Source: VGNY01 sp964549635
GTDB taxonomy: Bacteria > Chloroflexota > Dehalococcoidia > GIF9 > UBA5629
Reading direction: 5' to 3'
Length of the DNA stretch: 64,000 bases
NCBI GenBank assembly: GCA_964549635.1
Contig: CAZJVJ010000004.1
Coordinates: forward strand, 62,001 to 126,000
Shown here: positions 26,604-35,209 of the stretch, one piece after another
Layout: the number at the start of each line of letters is the position of its first letter
Numbering within the stretch: position 1 is the stretch's first letter
Program-made: the position numbers and the translations under genes
Notes under the pieces: generated by a model
Told to the model about the DNA's origin: nothing
Databases searched by the model: none
What the model saw: only the letters and a program-made list of their open reading frames with translations

Positions 26604-27601
26604 TTTGGTCTCCCGGTCATCATATATTTTCTGAAAGGTGATTCAGCCTCTTCGGCTCTTATCTCGTGCCCTGTATAATAGAGGAACACATCATTTAGAG
26701 TTGGGCGGTGCGTAGATACCGAGCTGATTTCAGCCCCAATTTCAGCAGCAGTCTTAATGAGTCTGGGGATGAGCTTTTCAGCATTTGACACGGTCAACCT
26801 GAGCGTGTTTTTTGAGACATCTATTGAAGGGGCTAGCCTGAGTTCTGTCAGGCGGGCAGCCAGTTTTTCTGGCTGGTTTGTGGTAATGATTATGACATCG
26901 CCTTTAAGGGTCGCCTTTAAATTAGCTGGAGTATCAACAACTTTGATTTTGCCGTAATCGATAATGGCTACCCGGCTGCAAAGCCGGTCGGCTTCTTCCA
27001 TGTAGTGGGTGGTAAGGATAATTGTGATATTTGACGTCCGAGCCAGGTTTTCTATATATGCCCAGAGGTGTTCTCTAGTTTGGGGGTCTAGGCCCAGGGT
27101 GGGCTCGTCGAGAAAAAGCACTTTGGGACGGTGAAGCAAGCCTCTGGCGAGTTCGAGGCGTCTTCTCATTCCGCCTGAGTAGGTTCGAACAGGGTCATCA
27201 GATCTTTGCTCCAGACCTACCAGATGCAGAACCTCGGCTATACGCTTTCTGGTTAGCTCAGCGGGTATGTCGTAGAGGCAAGCATGAAGCTGAAGGTTTT
27301 CTCTGCCGGTCAGGCGGTCATCAATGCTTGGCTCTTGAAATACAATGCCTATGCTGCGTCTGACCGCCGCTTGCTGTTTCAATATATTGAAGCCGTTCAC
27401 GGTGGCGCTGCCAGAAGTCGGGTTAATCATGGTGCACAGCATAGAGATGATTGTTGTTTTGCCAGCACCGTTTGGACCAAGCAGGCCGAATACCTCGCCG
27501 TAATGTATCGTGAGGTTTAGTTTGTCAACGGCAACAAGGCGACCGTACTTTTTGGTCAAATCCATGGTCTCAATGGCACAGTTGGCGGAGTTAGGTGTCA
27601 A
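26600..27601 (-). CDS. ABC exporter ATPase (DrrA-like)
   Basis: ATP-binding subunit of 333 residues. Walker A is GPNGAGKTT near residue 42, the signature YSGGMRRRLELARG near 140 and Walker B LFLDEPTLGLDPQT near 160. A C-terminal DUF4162-like extension of about 100 residues ends with TLNDVFLYYTGHEIR, as in DrrA. It precedes its permease with a 4-bp overlap. The upstream neighbour is glyA, 49 bp away, so cotranscription with glyA is possible. Confidence 0.9.
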   Translation of the reverse strand: MTPNSANCAIETMDLTKKYGRLVAVDKLNLTIHYGEVFGLLGPNGAGKTTIISMLCTMINPTSGSATVNGFNILKQQAAVRRSIGIVFQEPSIDDRLTGRENLQLHACLYDIPAELTRKRIAEVLHLVGLEQRSDDPVRTYSGGMRRRLELARGLLHRPKVLFLDEPTLGLDPQTREHLWAYIENLARTSNITIILTTHYMEEADRLCSRVAIIDYGKIKVVDTPANLKATLKGDVIIITTNQPEKLAARLTELRLAPSIDVSKNTLRLTVSNAEKLIPRLIKTAAEIGAEISSVSTHRPTLNDVFLYYTGHEIRAEEAESPFRKYMMTGRPK

Positions 27602-27650
27602 ATCTTTGCCCCAGTATCATTTGTTCAGGCGAGATGCCGATTGGCAAAAG

Positions 27651-28889
27651 CTAGTCTATTCCCGGGGTGGGGAAACGATGGCACAAAGAAACTACCTGTT
27701 CGGCTATTTCCCTTTGAATTTTTTTGTCTTCTGGGTTAGAGAGGACCTTAAGAATGAAGGAGGCTATGGTCTTCATTTCTCGAGGGCCAAAACCTCGAGT
27801 GGTGATGGCAGGTGTGCCTAGTCTTATGCCACTGGTAATCTGCGGTGGTCTTGTATCGAAGGGGATGGTATTTCTATTTACCAGGATGCCTGCGGCTTCA
27901 AGGGCTTCCTGGGCAACCTTGCCCGTTATCCCGGTTGAGGAGAGGTCTACTAGGATAAGATGGTTGTCGGTGCCGCCCGAGACAAGGCGTAAGCCGTTTT
28001 GCTGCAGTTCACGGGCAAGGACTTGCGCATTTTCCAGGACTGCTTTCTGATAGGTGGTGAACGCGGGCTGCATAGCTTCAAAGAAAGCTACAGCTTTAGC
28101 GGCGATGACGTGCATCAGTGGACCACCTTGCATCATTGGAAAAACGGCAGCGTCAATTTTTGAAGCCAGCTCCTGTTCGCATAGTATGAAACCGCTACGG
28201 GGACCACGCAGAGTTTTGTGGGTGGACGAGGTGACTATTTGGGCGTGCGGGACCGGGGACGGATGTAAGTTGGTAGCCACTAGTCCAGCTATGTGTGCCA
28301 TATCTGCTACGAGTATGGCACCTGCCATATCGGCTATATTGCGGAAGAGGTTGAAATCGATAGTTCGTGGATAAGCACTAGCACCAGCTATAATCAATTT
28401 AGGCTTATGTTTCAGAGCCAGCTTTTCTATTTCGGCGTAATCAAGCCTTTCAGTTTCGCGGTCAACTCCATAGGGGATGAAGTTGTACCATTTTCCTGAG
28501 AAGTTGACCGGGGCACCATGGGTCAGGTGACCGCCGTGGCTCAAGCTCATTCCCATAACGGTATCACCGGGCTCAAGGAGGGCGAAATACACTGCCATAT
28601 TAGCCTGACTGCCGCTGTGAGGCTGAACATTGGCATGCTCGGCATTGAAGAGTTTCTTGGCTCGCTCGATTGCCAGGCTTTCAATAGTATCTATGTTGGG
28701 GCAGCCGGCATAATAGCGACGCTGCGGATAACCTTCAGCGTACTTGTTGGTTAAAATGGAGCCCTGTGCCTGCAGCACGGCTTTGCTGGCGTAGTTTTCG
28801 GCAGCAATAAGGTTTATGGTCTGTTTCTGCTGCTTGGCTTCAAGTTTCAGTAATCGGGAAATTTCCTTGTCTTGCTTGGGACTAGCCAA
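27651..28889 (-). CDS. glyA: Serine hydroxymethyltransferase
   Basis: PLP enzyme of 412 residues interconverting serine and glycine with tetrahydrofolate. The PLP-binding lysine lies in TSSTHKTLRGPRSG near residue 230, and the N-terminal QGSILTNKYAEGYPQRRYY segment is diagnostic. The start is TTG 28889 behind a GGAG site with 7-bp spacing. A good minus-strand promoter lies about 26 bp further upstream. Complete and normal in length. Confidence 0.97.
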   Translation of the reverse strand: MASPKQDKEISRLLKLEAKQQKQTINLIAAENYASKAVLQAQGSILTNKYAEGYPQRRYYAGCPNIDTIESLAIERAKKLFNAEHANVQPHSGSQANMAVYFALLEPGDTVMGMSLSHGGHLTHGAPVNFSGKWYNFIPYGVDRETERLDYAEIEKLALKHKPKLIIAGASAYPRTIDFNLFRNIADMAGAILVADMAHIAGLVATNLHPSPVPHAQIVTSSTHKTLRGPRSGFILCEQELASKIDAAVFPMMQGGPLMHVIAAKAVAFFEAMQPAFTTYQKAVLENAQVLARELQQNGLRLVSGGTDNHLILVDLSSTGITGKVAQEALEAAGILVNRNTIPFDTRPPQITSGIRLGTPAITTRGFGPREMKTIASFILKVLSNPEDKKIQREIAEQVVSLCHRFPTPGID

Positions 28890-28914
28890 TCCTTATCTCC
28901 GAAAGACTTAAAGA

Positions 28915-28943
28915 ATGATACCATCACACTGAATTAAGGTCAA
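28915..28943 (-). promoter_or_regulatory. Promoter of glyA
   Basis: On the minus strand TTGACC (28938-28943) and TATCAT (28915-28920) are separated by exactly 17 bp, placing the transcription start about 20 bp before the TTG start codon. Only one mismatch per hexamer from the sigma-70 consensus. Confidence 0.65.
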
Positions 28944-29090
28944 CAACTGTTGGGGGAGCAATAGTTTGGAGCGATAGTTTGTTTGTGGCCTCTTGTCGGT
29001 CTTAAAGGTTAGTGTCGTCGCAGCAAGGCTGAAAGCGGTTCTATGTTGAAAAGCTTTAAGAAGGTTTCTGTAGCAAGTCAATTCCACAGC

Positions 29091-29121
29091 TTGCCGACAG
29101 TGTTCCGCTAGTGTACACTAG
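29091..29121 (+). promoter_or_regulatory. Promoter-like sequence with 14-bp palindrome
   Basis: CTAGTGTACACTAG (29108-29121) is a perfect 14-bp palindrome. TTGCCG (29091-29096), 17 bp and TACACT (29114-29119) form a possible promoter with the palindrome over its -10. It faces the lipoprotein pseudogene. The 8-mer GTGTACAC recurs inside the promoter-like sequence at 39433-39461. The stretch 28944-29090 shows nothing else that I can support. Confidence 0.35.
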
Positions 29122-29177
29122 GTAATAGTTTATGTTATTATGAACACTGATGGAGCTATCTACCGGGAACAATCAAG

Positions 29178-29537
29178 TTGAGCGCTATTATGACTGTGCT
29201 GACGGTATTGAGCAGCACTTGTTTGGTGCCGCAAACCGGGACTAAAGGGTCAGTGATAATCTTAAGACTTTAGACCGACGATATGAATGTTTATCCCATG
29301 GGTATATTTCAAATCAGGTGTATCACCTCAGAACCTGACGATTTGTCGCAGTTTAACCGGTCATGCACCGGAGGCGAAATATTAGGTGAGGGTCCAGTTG
29401 TTTACTGGCAGGTGATGGTGGAGCACGGCGATTAACAAATACTGGGCACTGCCAAGAAAAGGAATAGAATTAGCAAAGAGGCTGTTGCGACCATTGGTGT
29501 GATGCCAAGACCACAAGTGGGCTGCTGTGGTCGGTGA
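29178..29537 (+). pseudogene. Decayed Ig/PKD-repeat lipoprotein
   Basis: A single frame holds a lipoprotein-like start (AIMTVLTVLSSTCLVPQ), then TAG at 29271, then MNVYPMGIFQIRCITSEPDD and CTGGEILGEGPVVYWQ, then TAA at 29433 and a closing RISKEAVATIGV. This matches the first repeat of the intact lipoprotein at 30214-31368 (MQLYPSGTTEIQCIAQDADG, CTGGSFSGAGPTVIWQAP) in order and spacing. It is therefore a paralogue with two in-frame stops and apparently only one repeat. I see no usable full-length start. Confidence 0.65.
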
Positions 29538-29579
29538 CAGGAAGAGGAGTTTGTGCGGTTAATAAGGAACCTCAAAGCG

Positions 29580-29960
29580 ATGAAGCTAATAATCACGGCT
29601 TTAGCTACAATTCTGATGCTGTTGCTGGTAATATGTGGCGCTGGATGTGCTAAGACAGAGACACAGAGCCCGGAGTTAAGGATACTCAGCCATAGTATGA
29701 CTGTACATGAGTTCACTGGAGGCGGACCTCAGAGTGTGGCTGTGGTGGTAGGGAGGGTTCATAACCTTAGTAATATGGGTGTCAGGGTTGTGGTGGTGAC
29801 AGTTAATTTTTATGATAAAAAGAGACAGCTAATAGCTACTGCATCGACTGTTAAGGAAAATCTGCAAGCTGGTGAGTTTTGGGATTTTACTGTTAAGACG
29901 GTTGGTGCTGATGCCTGGAAGACTGTGAGCTATGACATTAAAGCCGGCACAGGGCAGTAA
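29580..29960 (+). CDS. Small secreted lipoprotein with FxLYD-like domain
   Basis: About 126 residues from ATG 29580; a GTG at 29553 would add nine. A lipoprotein signal runs MKLIITALATILMLLLVICG to the lipobox GAGC. The mature part has VVVGRVHNLSNMGVRVVVVTVNFYDKKRQLI, the beta-rich pattern of FxLYD domains, which are extracytoplasmic and of unknown biochemical role. It lies between the decayed and intact Ig-repeat lipoproteins, a small cluster of surface lipoproteins. Tentative domain call, secure export signal. Confidence 0.72.
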   Translation: MKLIITALATILMLLLVICGAGCAKTETQSPELRILSHSMTVHEFTGGGPQSVAVVVGRVHNLSNMGVRVVVVTVNFYDKKRQLIATASTVKENLQAGEFWDFTVKTVGADAWKTVSYDIKAGTGQ

Positions 29961-30213
29961 AACTTTACCCTGTTGTATTAAGGGCAGTGCAATTGTGTAA
30001 GATTAGGTCGTAGGTCGAGCCCGAATTGTTAGAAACCGTTAAGCAACGTAAGAAGCGAGTTTTGTGACCTGTACGGTGGATGGAAATAGAGATTTGTCCT
30101 GCAAGATTGAAAGAGATGATTTTTATCACAATTTTAAGCCAAATCCGGACATAACTTGAGGCGAAATTAAACAACCTCGGTATTAAAATTAAAATGAATG
30201 GAGGCGAATGACA

Positions 30214-31368
30214 ATGAGTGTTTTTAAAAGAAGTTTAGGTATAGTCATGGGCATGCTGGTAACAGTAGCGCTACTGGGTGGTGCCTGTGGCCCAAGGGCA
30301 ACACCCCAACCAGAGCTGCCACCGGGGGCAGCTAAGAATCAGCCGCCGATGATATCTAGCCTGACAGCGGGTAAGATGCAGCTTTATCCTTCGGGCACTA
30401 CCGAGATCCAGTGCATAGCCCAAGATGCAGATGGTGATCAGCTGGATTTCACATGGGCATGTACCGGCGGTAGCTTTAGCGGCGCTGGGCCTACGGTCAT
30501 CTGGCAAGCTCCTTCGGCTTATGGGACTTACGCTGTTACGGTAACTGTTTCTGACCGTAAAGGTGGTTCGGCGCAGGCTAGCTTAAACATAACCGTTGGT
30601 GCTAACCAACCGCCGGTGATTTCCAGTCTGAGTGCCAACCCCTCGGGAATACTGTACGGAGGCAGTACCATTCTTACATGCATTGCCAGTGACCCTGACG
30701 GCGATGTGGTCAGGTATAGCTGGTCAGCTAGCGAGGGAAATATCACCGGGGTGGGCAATAAAGTAACCTGGGTGGCACCGAACAAGGGTGGGAGCTACAA
30801 CATAACAGTTATTGTCAGCGATGGCAAGGGTGGTGAAACCAGGGGCAACGTGATGGTGACCGTGGCAGCGGCAATACGCACGGTAACTATCAGGTCGGTT
30901 GCTGAAGAGACTGGAACGGTGGATTCTGGGGGGGACAAGGACTATTCTCGAACCAGGGCCGGTGATGACGAGAAAAATATCGGTTATTGCGCCTTCTGGA
31001 GTTTTGATGTGTGGAGCCTCGCGGGCAAAAGGATAGATAACGCTAGCTTAAAGTTCACTACCCGGCAAATAGCTGGTGACCCGTTCTCGGCTACCACGGG
31101 ACTAAATGGCTTGTGGCTGTGGAAGGTGACCTACGGTGATAAGTTGCCGAAGTTCCATTACACCGGAACTAAGCTCCAGCGCTCCACTCTTTTTATGCAA
31201 CAGCCTAATATAGTAGATGTGACTCCAGAAATAGCCCTTATTGCCGATGCCGCGGTTACGCGTTTCCAGGTGGAAGCCCTGTTCCAGAAGGTGACCAACG
31301 GCAACAATGTTGCCGAATGGATCGAATGGTCAGAAGTTGTCCTTGAGGTTACGTATTCGGAGAAATAA
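30214..31368 (+). CDS. Surface lipoprotein with two Ig/PKD-like repeats
   Basis: A 384-residue exported protein. GGAGG lies 9 bp before ATG 30214, which I prefer over ATG 30208. A lipoprotein signal ends at the lipobox GGAC near residue 25, followed by a proline-rich linker. Two tandem beta-sandwich repeats follow (about residues 43-128 and 130-215); each has a CIA-x-D-x-DGD segment, a W-x-AP segment and a closing VTVSDRKGG or VIVSDGKGG. The C-terminal 160 residues (VDSGGDKDYSRTRAGDDEKN, FWSFDVWSLAGK) look like a second beta-sandwich module, perhaps carbohydrate-binding-like. Probably cell-surface adhesion or scaffolding; function not shown. Confidence 0.78.
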   Translation: MSVFKRSLGIVMGMLVTVALLGGACGPRATPQPELPPGAAKNQPPMISSLTAGKMQLYPSGTTEIQCIAQDADGDQLDFTWACTGGSFSGAGPTVIWQAPSAYGTYAVTVTVSDRKGGSAQASLNITVGANQPPVISSLSANPSGILYGGSTILTCIASDPDGDVVRYSWSASEGNITGVGNKVTWVAPNKGGSYNITVIVSDGKGGETRGNVMVTVAAAIRTVTIRSVAEETGTVDSGGDKDYSRTRAGDDEKNIGYCAFWSFDVWSLAGKRIDNASLKFTTRQIAGDPFSATTGLNGLWLWKVTYGDKLPKFHYTGTKLQRSTLFMQQPNIVDVTPEIALIADAAVTRFQVEALFQKVTNGNNVAEWIEWSEVVLEVTYSEK

Positions 31369-31380
31369 TCTCGTTTTTGC

Positions 31381-31439
31381 AGTAATTCCGTTGTAAGGCG
31401 GCTATAAAGCCGCCTTACAACATTACTGCCCGCTTTTTT
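31381..31439 (+). terminator. Terminator after the lipoprotein gene
   Basis: A 13-bp perfect stem (31391-31403 with 31408-31420) around ATAA is extended by AGTAAT/ATTACT arms (31381-31386 with 31422-31427). TTTTTT follows at 31434-31439. The same T run leads into the -35 of hrcA. Confidence 0.85.
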
Positions 31440-31466
31440 GACATATTCCCCGGATAATGGTAATAT
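31438..31466 (+). promoter_or_regulatory. Promoter of hrcA-grpE-dnaK
   Basis: A perfect -35 TTGACA (31438-31443), a 17-bp spacer and TAATAT (31461-31466). The predicted start falls at the left arm of the CIRCE element. The same TTGACA-N17-TAATAT combination occurs at 36289-36317. Confidence 0.75.
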
Positions 31467-31473
31467 TAAGAAG

Positions 31474-31500
31474 TTAGCAGTCTTCAGGGGAGAGTGCTAA
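31474..31500 (+). promoter_or_regulatory. CIRCE operator (HrcA binding site)
   Basis: TTAGCAGTC, nine bases, then GAGTGCTAA. The consensus is TTAGCACTC-N9-GAGTGCTAA, so only one base differs, in the left arm. It sits between the promoter and the hrcA start and overlaps the ribosome binding site AGGGGAG, so HrcA should repress its own operon and release it on heat or protein stress. Confidence 0.92.
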
Positions 31501-31502
31501 AA

Positions 31503-32534
31503 ATGCTTAAGGGTTTAACGCCGAGAAGGGAAGCAGTTCTGAAAATAATTGTCAGTGAGTACATCGCAAGGGCGGTGCCTGTAGCTTCGGACACTATTTT
31601 CCGCAATTATCAATTGGGGGTGAGTCCGGCGACAATTAGGAATGATATGGCATATCTGGAAAAAGAGGGCTACATTACGCGGCCGCATACCTCGGCCGGT
31701 AGTATTCCTACTGATAAAGCCTATCGGCATTATGTGGAGTCACTGAGTCAAGAGGTTGAGCTTCCTGTTGAGGAGCGATATCGCATTCGCGAGCTTTTCC
31801 AGGAGGTTGAAGAGGAATTTGAGAGGTGGCTAAAACTGGCAGCGGCCATTGTGGCACGTCTGGTTAGGAATGCAGCGCTGGTCACCTTTCCCAAGCCGAA
31901 GCAATGTCGTTTCAGGCATCTCGAACTTGTATTTTTACATGAGTTTGTAGCTTTAATGGTTTTGGTACTAAGTGAAGCGATACTTAAGCGCCAGCTGTTA
32001 TCTTTTGATAGGCGGGTAACCCAGAATGAGCTAACCGCATTTACCAACAAATTGAATGCTGCTTATGCGGGGCTGAATAGTTCTGAGATTTTAGCCAAAA
32101 AGCTGGAGCTTTCAGCGGAAGAGAAGCAGGTGACTGAAGCTATTCTTGACATGATGATTGCTGAAGATGAAGCTGAATATGAACAGGCTTATCTTGAAGG
32201 GTTGCGGCTGATGCTAGATCAGCCTGAGTTTGCTCGCAGAGACAGGATGTTAAGCATTATGGAACTTATGGAGACGCAGGAGTGGCTGAGGTCTGCATTC
32301 TCGAGGTGGCCCAGCGATGTAGGGGTCCAGGTTATTATCGGTGAGGAAAATCGTGATGAGACTCTACGTGATTTAAGCTTGGTCTTTAGCCGTTATGGTA
32401 TTCCTGGCAGGATTGATGGTGCTATTGGTGTGATCGGACCTACACGCATGGATTATCGCCGAGCCATTTCTACGGTGAGCTATATGTCTGCGATATTGAG
32501 CGATTTGGTGGCTGGGGTTTGTGGTGGCGACTAA
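31503..32534 (+). CDS. hrcA: Heat-inducible transcription repressor HrcA
   Basis: Repressor of class I heat-shock genes, 343 residues from ATG 31503; a GTG at 31494 is possible but lies inside the CIRCE arm. The N-terminal winged helix has YQLGVSPATIRNDMAYLEKEGYI and the wing THTSAG-like PHTSAGSIPTDKAYRHYV. The GAF-like middle and C-terminal GIPGRIDGAIGVIGPTRMDY are standard. Preceded by its own CIRCE site and followed by grpE 19 bp later. Confidence 0.95.
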   Translation: MLKGLTPRREAVLKIIVSEYIARAVPVASDTIFRNYQLGVSPATIRNDMAYLEKEGYITRPHTSAGSIPTDKAYRHYVESLSQEVELPVEERYRIRELFQEVEEEFERWLKLAAAIVARLVRNAALVTFPKPKQCRFRHLELVFLHEFVALMVLVLSEAILKRQLLSFDRRVTQNELTAFTNKLNAAYAGLNSSEILAKKLELSAEEKQVTEAILDMMIAEDEAEYEQAYLEGLRLMLDQPEFARRDRMLSIMELMETQEWLRSAFSRWPSDVGVQVIIGEENRDETLRDLSLVFSRYGIPGRIDGAIGVIGPTRMDYRRAISTVSYMSAILSDLVAGVCGGD

Positions 32535-32553
32535 AACTTGAGGAGGTTTCGGT

Positions 32554-33135
32554 TTGACTGAAGAAATTAAGGAGAAGCCTGAGAGCGATGTCCCAGCCAT
32601 TGTAGAAGATGATATTGAGTCTTTAAAGCAGGCTGTGGCTAGGGAAAGGGAGAGGGCTGAAAGGTATTTGGCGAATTGGCAAAGGGCTGAGGCTGATTTC
32701 AGGAACTACAAGATGCGTGAGGAGCAGGAGAAGGAAGAGTTGATAAAATGGGCTAACTCTACGCTGGTTTGTGACATCTTACCCGTGCTGGATGCTTTTG
32801 ACCGTGCCTTTGAGGGAGTTGTACCTACGGGTAAGAGCCTTAGCTGGCTTACTGGTTTCAGACAGATCCAACGGATGCTGTTGGACGTGTTGAGTAAGCA
32901 CGGTCTGGAAGAGTTGAAGTGCGTTGGTAAAGTTTTTGACCCAAGCCTTCATGAGGCGGTGGCGCAGAGTGAGGGGGTGGAAGGTGTCATACTCGATGTG
33001 GCCCGAAAGGGGTATAAGCTAAAGGAAAAATTGCTTCGGGCGCCTCAGGTGGTGGTCGGGAAGGGTGTTCCACCGCCGTCAGGAGAGGCCCTAGAAGGGA
33101 CTGAAGAGGAAGAAAGTGAAGAGGAGTCAGCCTAG
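32554..33135 (+). CDS. grpE: Nucleotide exchange factor GrpE
   Basis: DnaK cochaperone of 193 residues. The N-terminal half is an acidic disordered lead and a long dimerising coiled coil (YLANWQRAEADFRNYKMREE). The C-terminal beta domain shows VGKVFDPSLHEAVAQSE and GYKLKEKLLRAPQVVVGKG. It starts with TTG after TTGAGGAGG. Acidic EEEESEEES tail. It sits between hrcA and dnaK as in many heat-shock operons. Confidence 0.95.
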   Translation: MTEEIKEKPESDVPAIVEDDIESLKQAVARERERAERYLANWQRAEADFRNYKMREEQEKEELIKWANSTLVCDILPVLDAFDRAFEGVVPTGKSLSWLTGFRQIQRMLLDVLSKHGLEELKCVGKVFDPSLHEAVAQSEGVEGVILDVARKGYKLKEKLLRAPQVVVGKGVPPPSGEALEGTEEEESEEESA

Positions 33136-33207
33136 AAAGGTAAGCATGAAACAACCTATAACCATATATTAGCAAAGAATGAAATTTAGAGTTAAAAGGA
33201 GGATAAC

Positions 33208-35085
33208 ATGGGAAGAGCAGTAGGTATTGATTTAGGTACCACTTTCAGTCTGGTAGCAGTTATTGAAGGTGGTGAGCCTAAAATAATCCCAAACGCTGAA
33301 GGTGAGAGGCTGACACCTTCAGTTGTAGCCATTGACAAAAAGGGCGAGCGACTGGTGGGATTGCTGGCAAAACGGCAGGCAATAACTAATCCCGAAAATA
33401 CTATATTCAGTGTGAAGAGGTTGATGGGTCGCAAGTTCAGGGACCCTGAAGTGCAGTACGATATAAAGCGGTTACCCTATAAGATAATTGAAGCTAGCAA
33501 TGGTGATGCCTGGGTGGTGATGGGTGGCAAACAGTATAGCCCACCAGAGATTTCAGCCATGATTTTGCAGAAGCTGAAGGTTGATGCCGAAGCTTATCTC
33601 GGTGAGAAGGTTACAGATGCTGTGATTACGGTGCCGGCTTACTTCAATGATAGCCAGCGTCAGGCAACCAAAGATGCTGGAACCATAGCCGGTTTGAATG
33701 TGCTGCGCATAATCAATGAGCCCACAGCCTCGGCACTGGCTTATGGACTGGATAAAAAGGGAGAGGAGACTATAGCTGTATACGACCTTGGCGGTGGTAC
33801 ATTTGATATTTCGATACTGGAACTTGGCGAAGGTACTTTTCAGGTAAAGTCTACTGCCGGTGATACGCATCTCGGCGGCGATGATATTGACCAGAGGATT
33901 ATGGACTGGTTATGTGAAGAGTTTAAGAAAGAAACGGGTATAGACCTAAGACAGGATCGGATGGCATTGCAAAGGCTGAAAGATGCGGCGGAGAAAGCGA
34001 AGCGTGAACTGTCTACGGTAGGTCAAACCGAGATAAATTTGCCTTTCATTACAGCTGATGCTTCTGGGCCGAAGCATATGAATATTACATTGACAAGGGC
34101 CAAGCTGGAGCAATTATCAATGGATTTACTGGAGAGAACGTTAGGACCCTGCCGTCAAGCCTTGAACGATGCCGGACTGACTGCAGCTCAGGTAAGCGAT
34201 GTCATTCTGGTTGGTGGGCAAACGAGAATGCCTAAGGTTCAGGAAATAGTACGCCAATTTTTTGGCAAGGAGCCATTGAAGGGTGTTAATCCGGACGAGG
34301 CAGTAGCGCTGGGGGCAGCTATCCAGGCTGGTGTGCTTAAGGGAGATGTCAGAGAGGTGCTGCTCCTTGATGTTACACCGCTTACGCTGGGCATTGAGAC
34401 GTTGGGTGGTGTAATGACACCGCTCATTCCGCGAAATACTACCATCCCGACTTCGAAGAGTCAGATTTTCACCACGGCGTCTGACAACCAGCCCAGTGTG
34501 GAGATCCATGTGCTTCAGGGGGAACGTCCTATGGCCGCGGATAATCGGACCTTGGGGCGTTTTGTACTTGATGGTATTTTGCCGGCGCCCAGGGGTGTGC
34601 CTCAGATTGAGGTTACCTTTGATATTGACGCTAATGGTATTTTGAGCGTGCGAGCTCAGGACAAAGGCACGGGCAAAGAGCAGAAGATTACCATAACTGC
34701 CTCCAGTGGTCTGAGCAAAGAAGAGATTGACAGGATGAGGCGAGAGGCTGAAATGCATGCTGCTGAGGATGCAAGAAAGAGGGAAGAAGTTGAGGCCCGG
34801 AATATGGCTGATAGTTTGGTGTATACTGCCGAACGAACGCTTCGTGAACAGGGGTCTAAGATACCCGCAGACTTACGACAGGAAGTTGAAGGCAAAATAG
34901 CTGCGGTGCGCTCAGCTCTTCAGGGTACGGATATAAACTATGTTCGCAGCACTGTGGAGGAGTTGTCGCGGACGATGCAAAAAATTGGTGCGGCTATTTA
35001 CCAGCAAGCGGGCACACCACCCCCGGGTGGCTCACCGCCAGGAGGTGATGAGGGCACCGTCGAAGGTGAGTTCAGGGAGGTATAA
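33208..35085 (+). CDS. dnaK: Chaperone DnaK (Hsp70)
   Basis: ATP-dependent Hsp70 of 625 residues with an AAAAGGAGG site. N-terminal GIDLGTTFSLVAV, phosphate loop VYDLGGGTFDISILELG near residue 190 and VILVGGQTRMPKVQ near 330 mark the ATPase domain. The substrate domain begins at LLLDVTPLTLGIETLGG. The C-terminal lid ends with a glycine/proline-rich linker and GTVEGEFREV. A terminator follows; dnaJ is not next to it, so the co-chaperone must be encoded elsewhere. Confidence 0.97.
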   Translation: MGRAVGIDLGTTFSLVAVIEGGEPKIIPNAEGERLTPSVVAIDKKGERLVGLLAKRQAITNPENTIFSVKRLMGRKFRDPEVQYDIKRLPYKIIEASNGDAWVVMGGKQYSPPEISAMILQKLKVDAEAYLGEKVTDAVITVPAYFNDSQRQATKDAGTIAGLNVLRIINEPTASALAYGLDKKGEETIAVYDLGGGTFDISILELGEGTFQVKSTAGDTHLGGDDIDQRIMDWLCEEFKKETGIDLRQDRMALQRLKDAAEKAKRELSTVGQTEINLPFITADASGPKHMNITLTRAKLEQLSMDLLERTLGPCRQALNDAGLTAAQVSDVILVGGQTRMPKVQEIVRQFFGKEPLKGVNPDEAVALGAAIQAGVLKGDVREVLLLDVTPLTLGIETLGGVMTPLIPRNTTIPTSKSQIFTTASDNQPSVEIHVLQGERPMAADNRTLGRFVLDGILPAPRGVPQIEVTFDIDANGILSVRAQDKGTGKEQKITITASSGLSKEEIDRMRREAEMHAAEDARKREEVEARNMADSLVYTAERTLREQGSKIPADLRQEVEGKIAAVRSALQGTDINYVRSTVEELSRTMQKIGAAIYQQAGTPPPGGSPPGGDEGTVEGEFREV

Positions 35086-35110
35086 TTTTTAGTTAGCTGG
35101 TTAACTGATT

Positions 35111-35154
35111 AAGGGATGGATGCTGACCTGAAGGTCTGCCTCCATCCCTTTTTG
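35111..35154 (+). terminator. Terminator of the dnaK operon
   Basis: AAGGGATGGA (35111-35120) pairs with TCCATCCCTT (35141-35150), enclosing a smaller GACCT/AGGTC stem, and a T run follows. It separates dnaK from the convergent hydrolase gene. Confidence 0.88.
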
Positions 35155-35209
35155 TTTTTGCCCTTGATTTTTGGGCAATCTTTTGGTGCTTCTTTGTTTG
35201 GCTCCTAGA

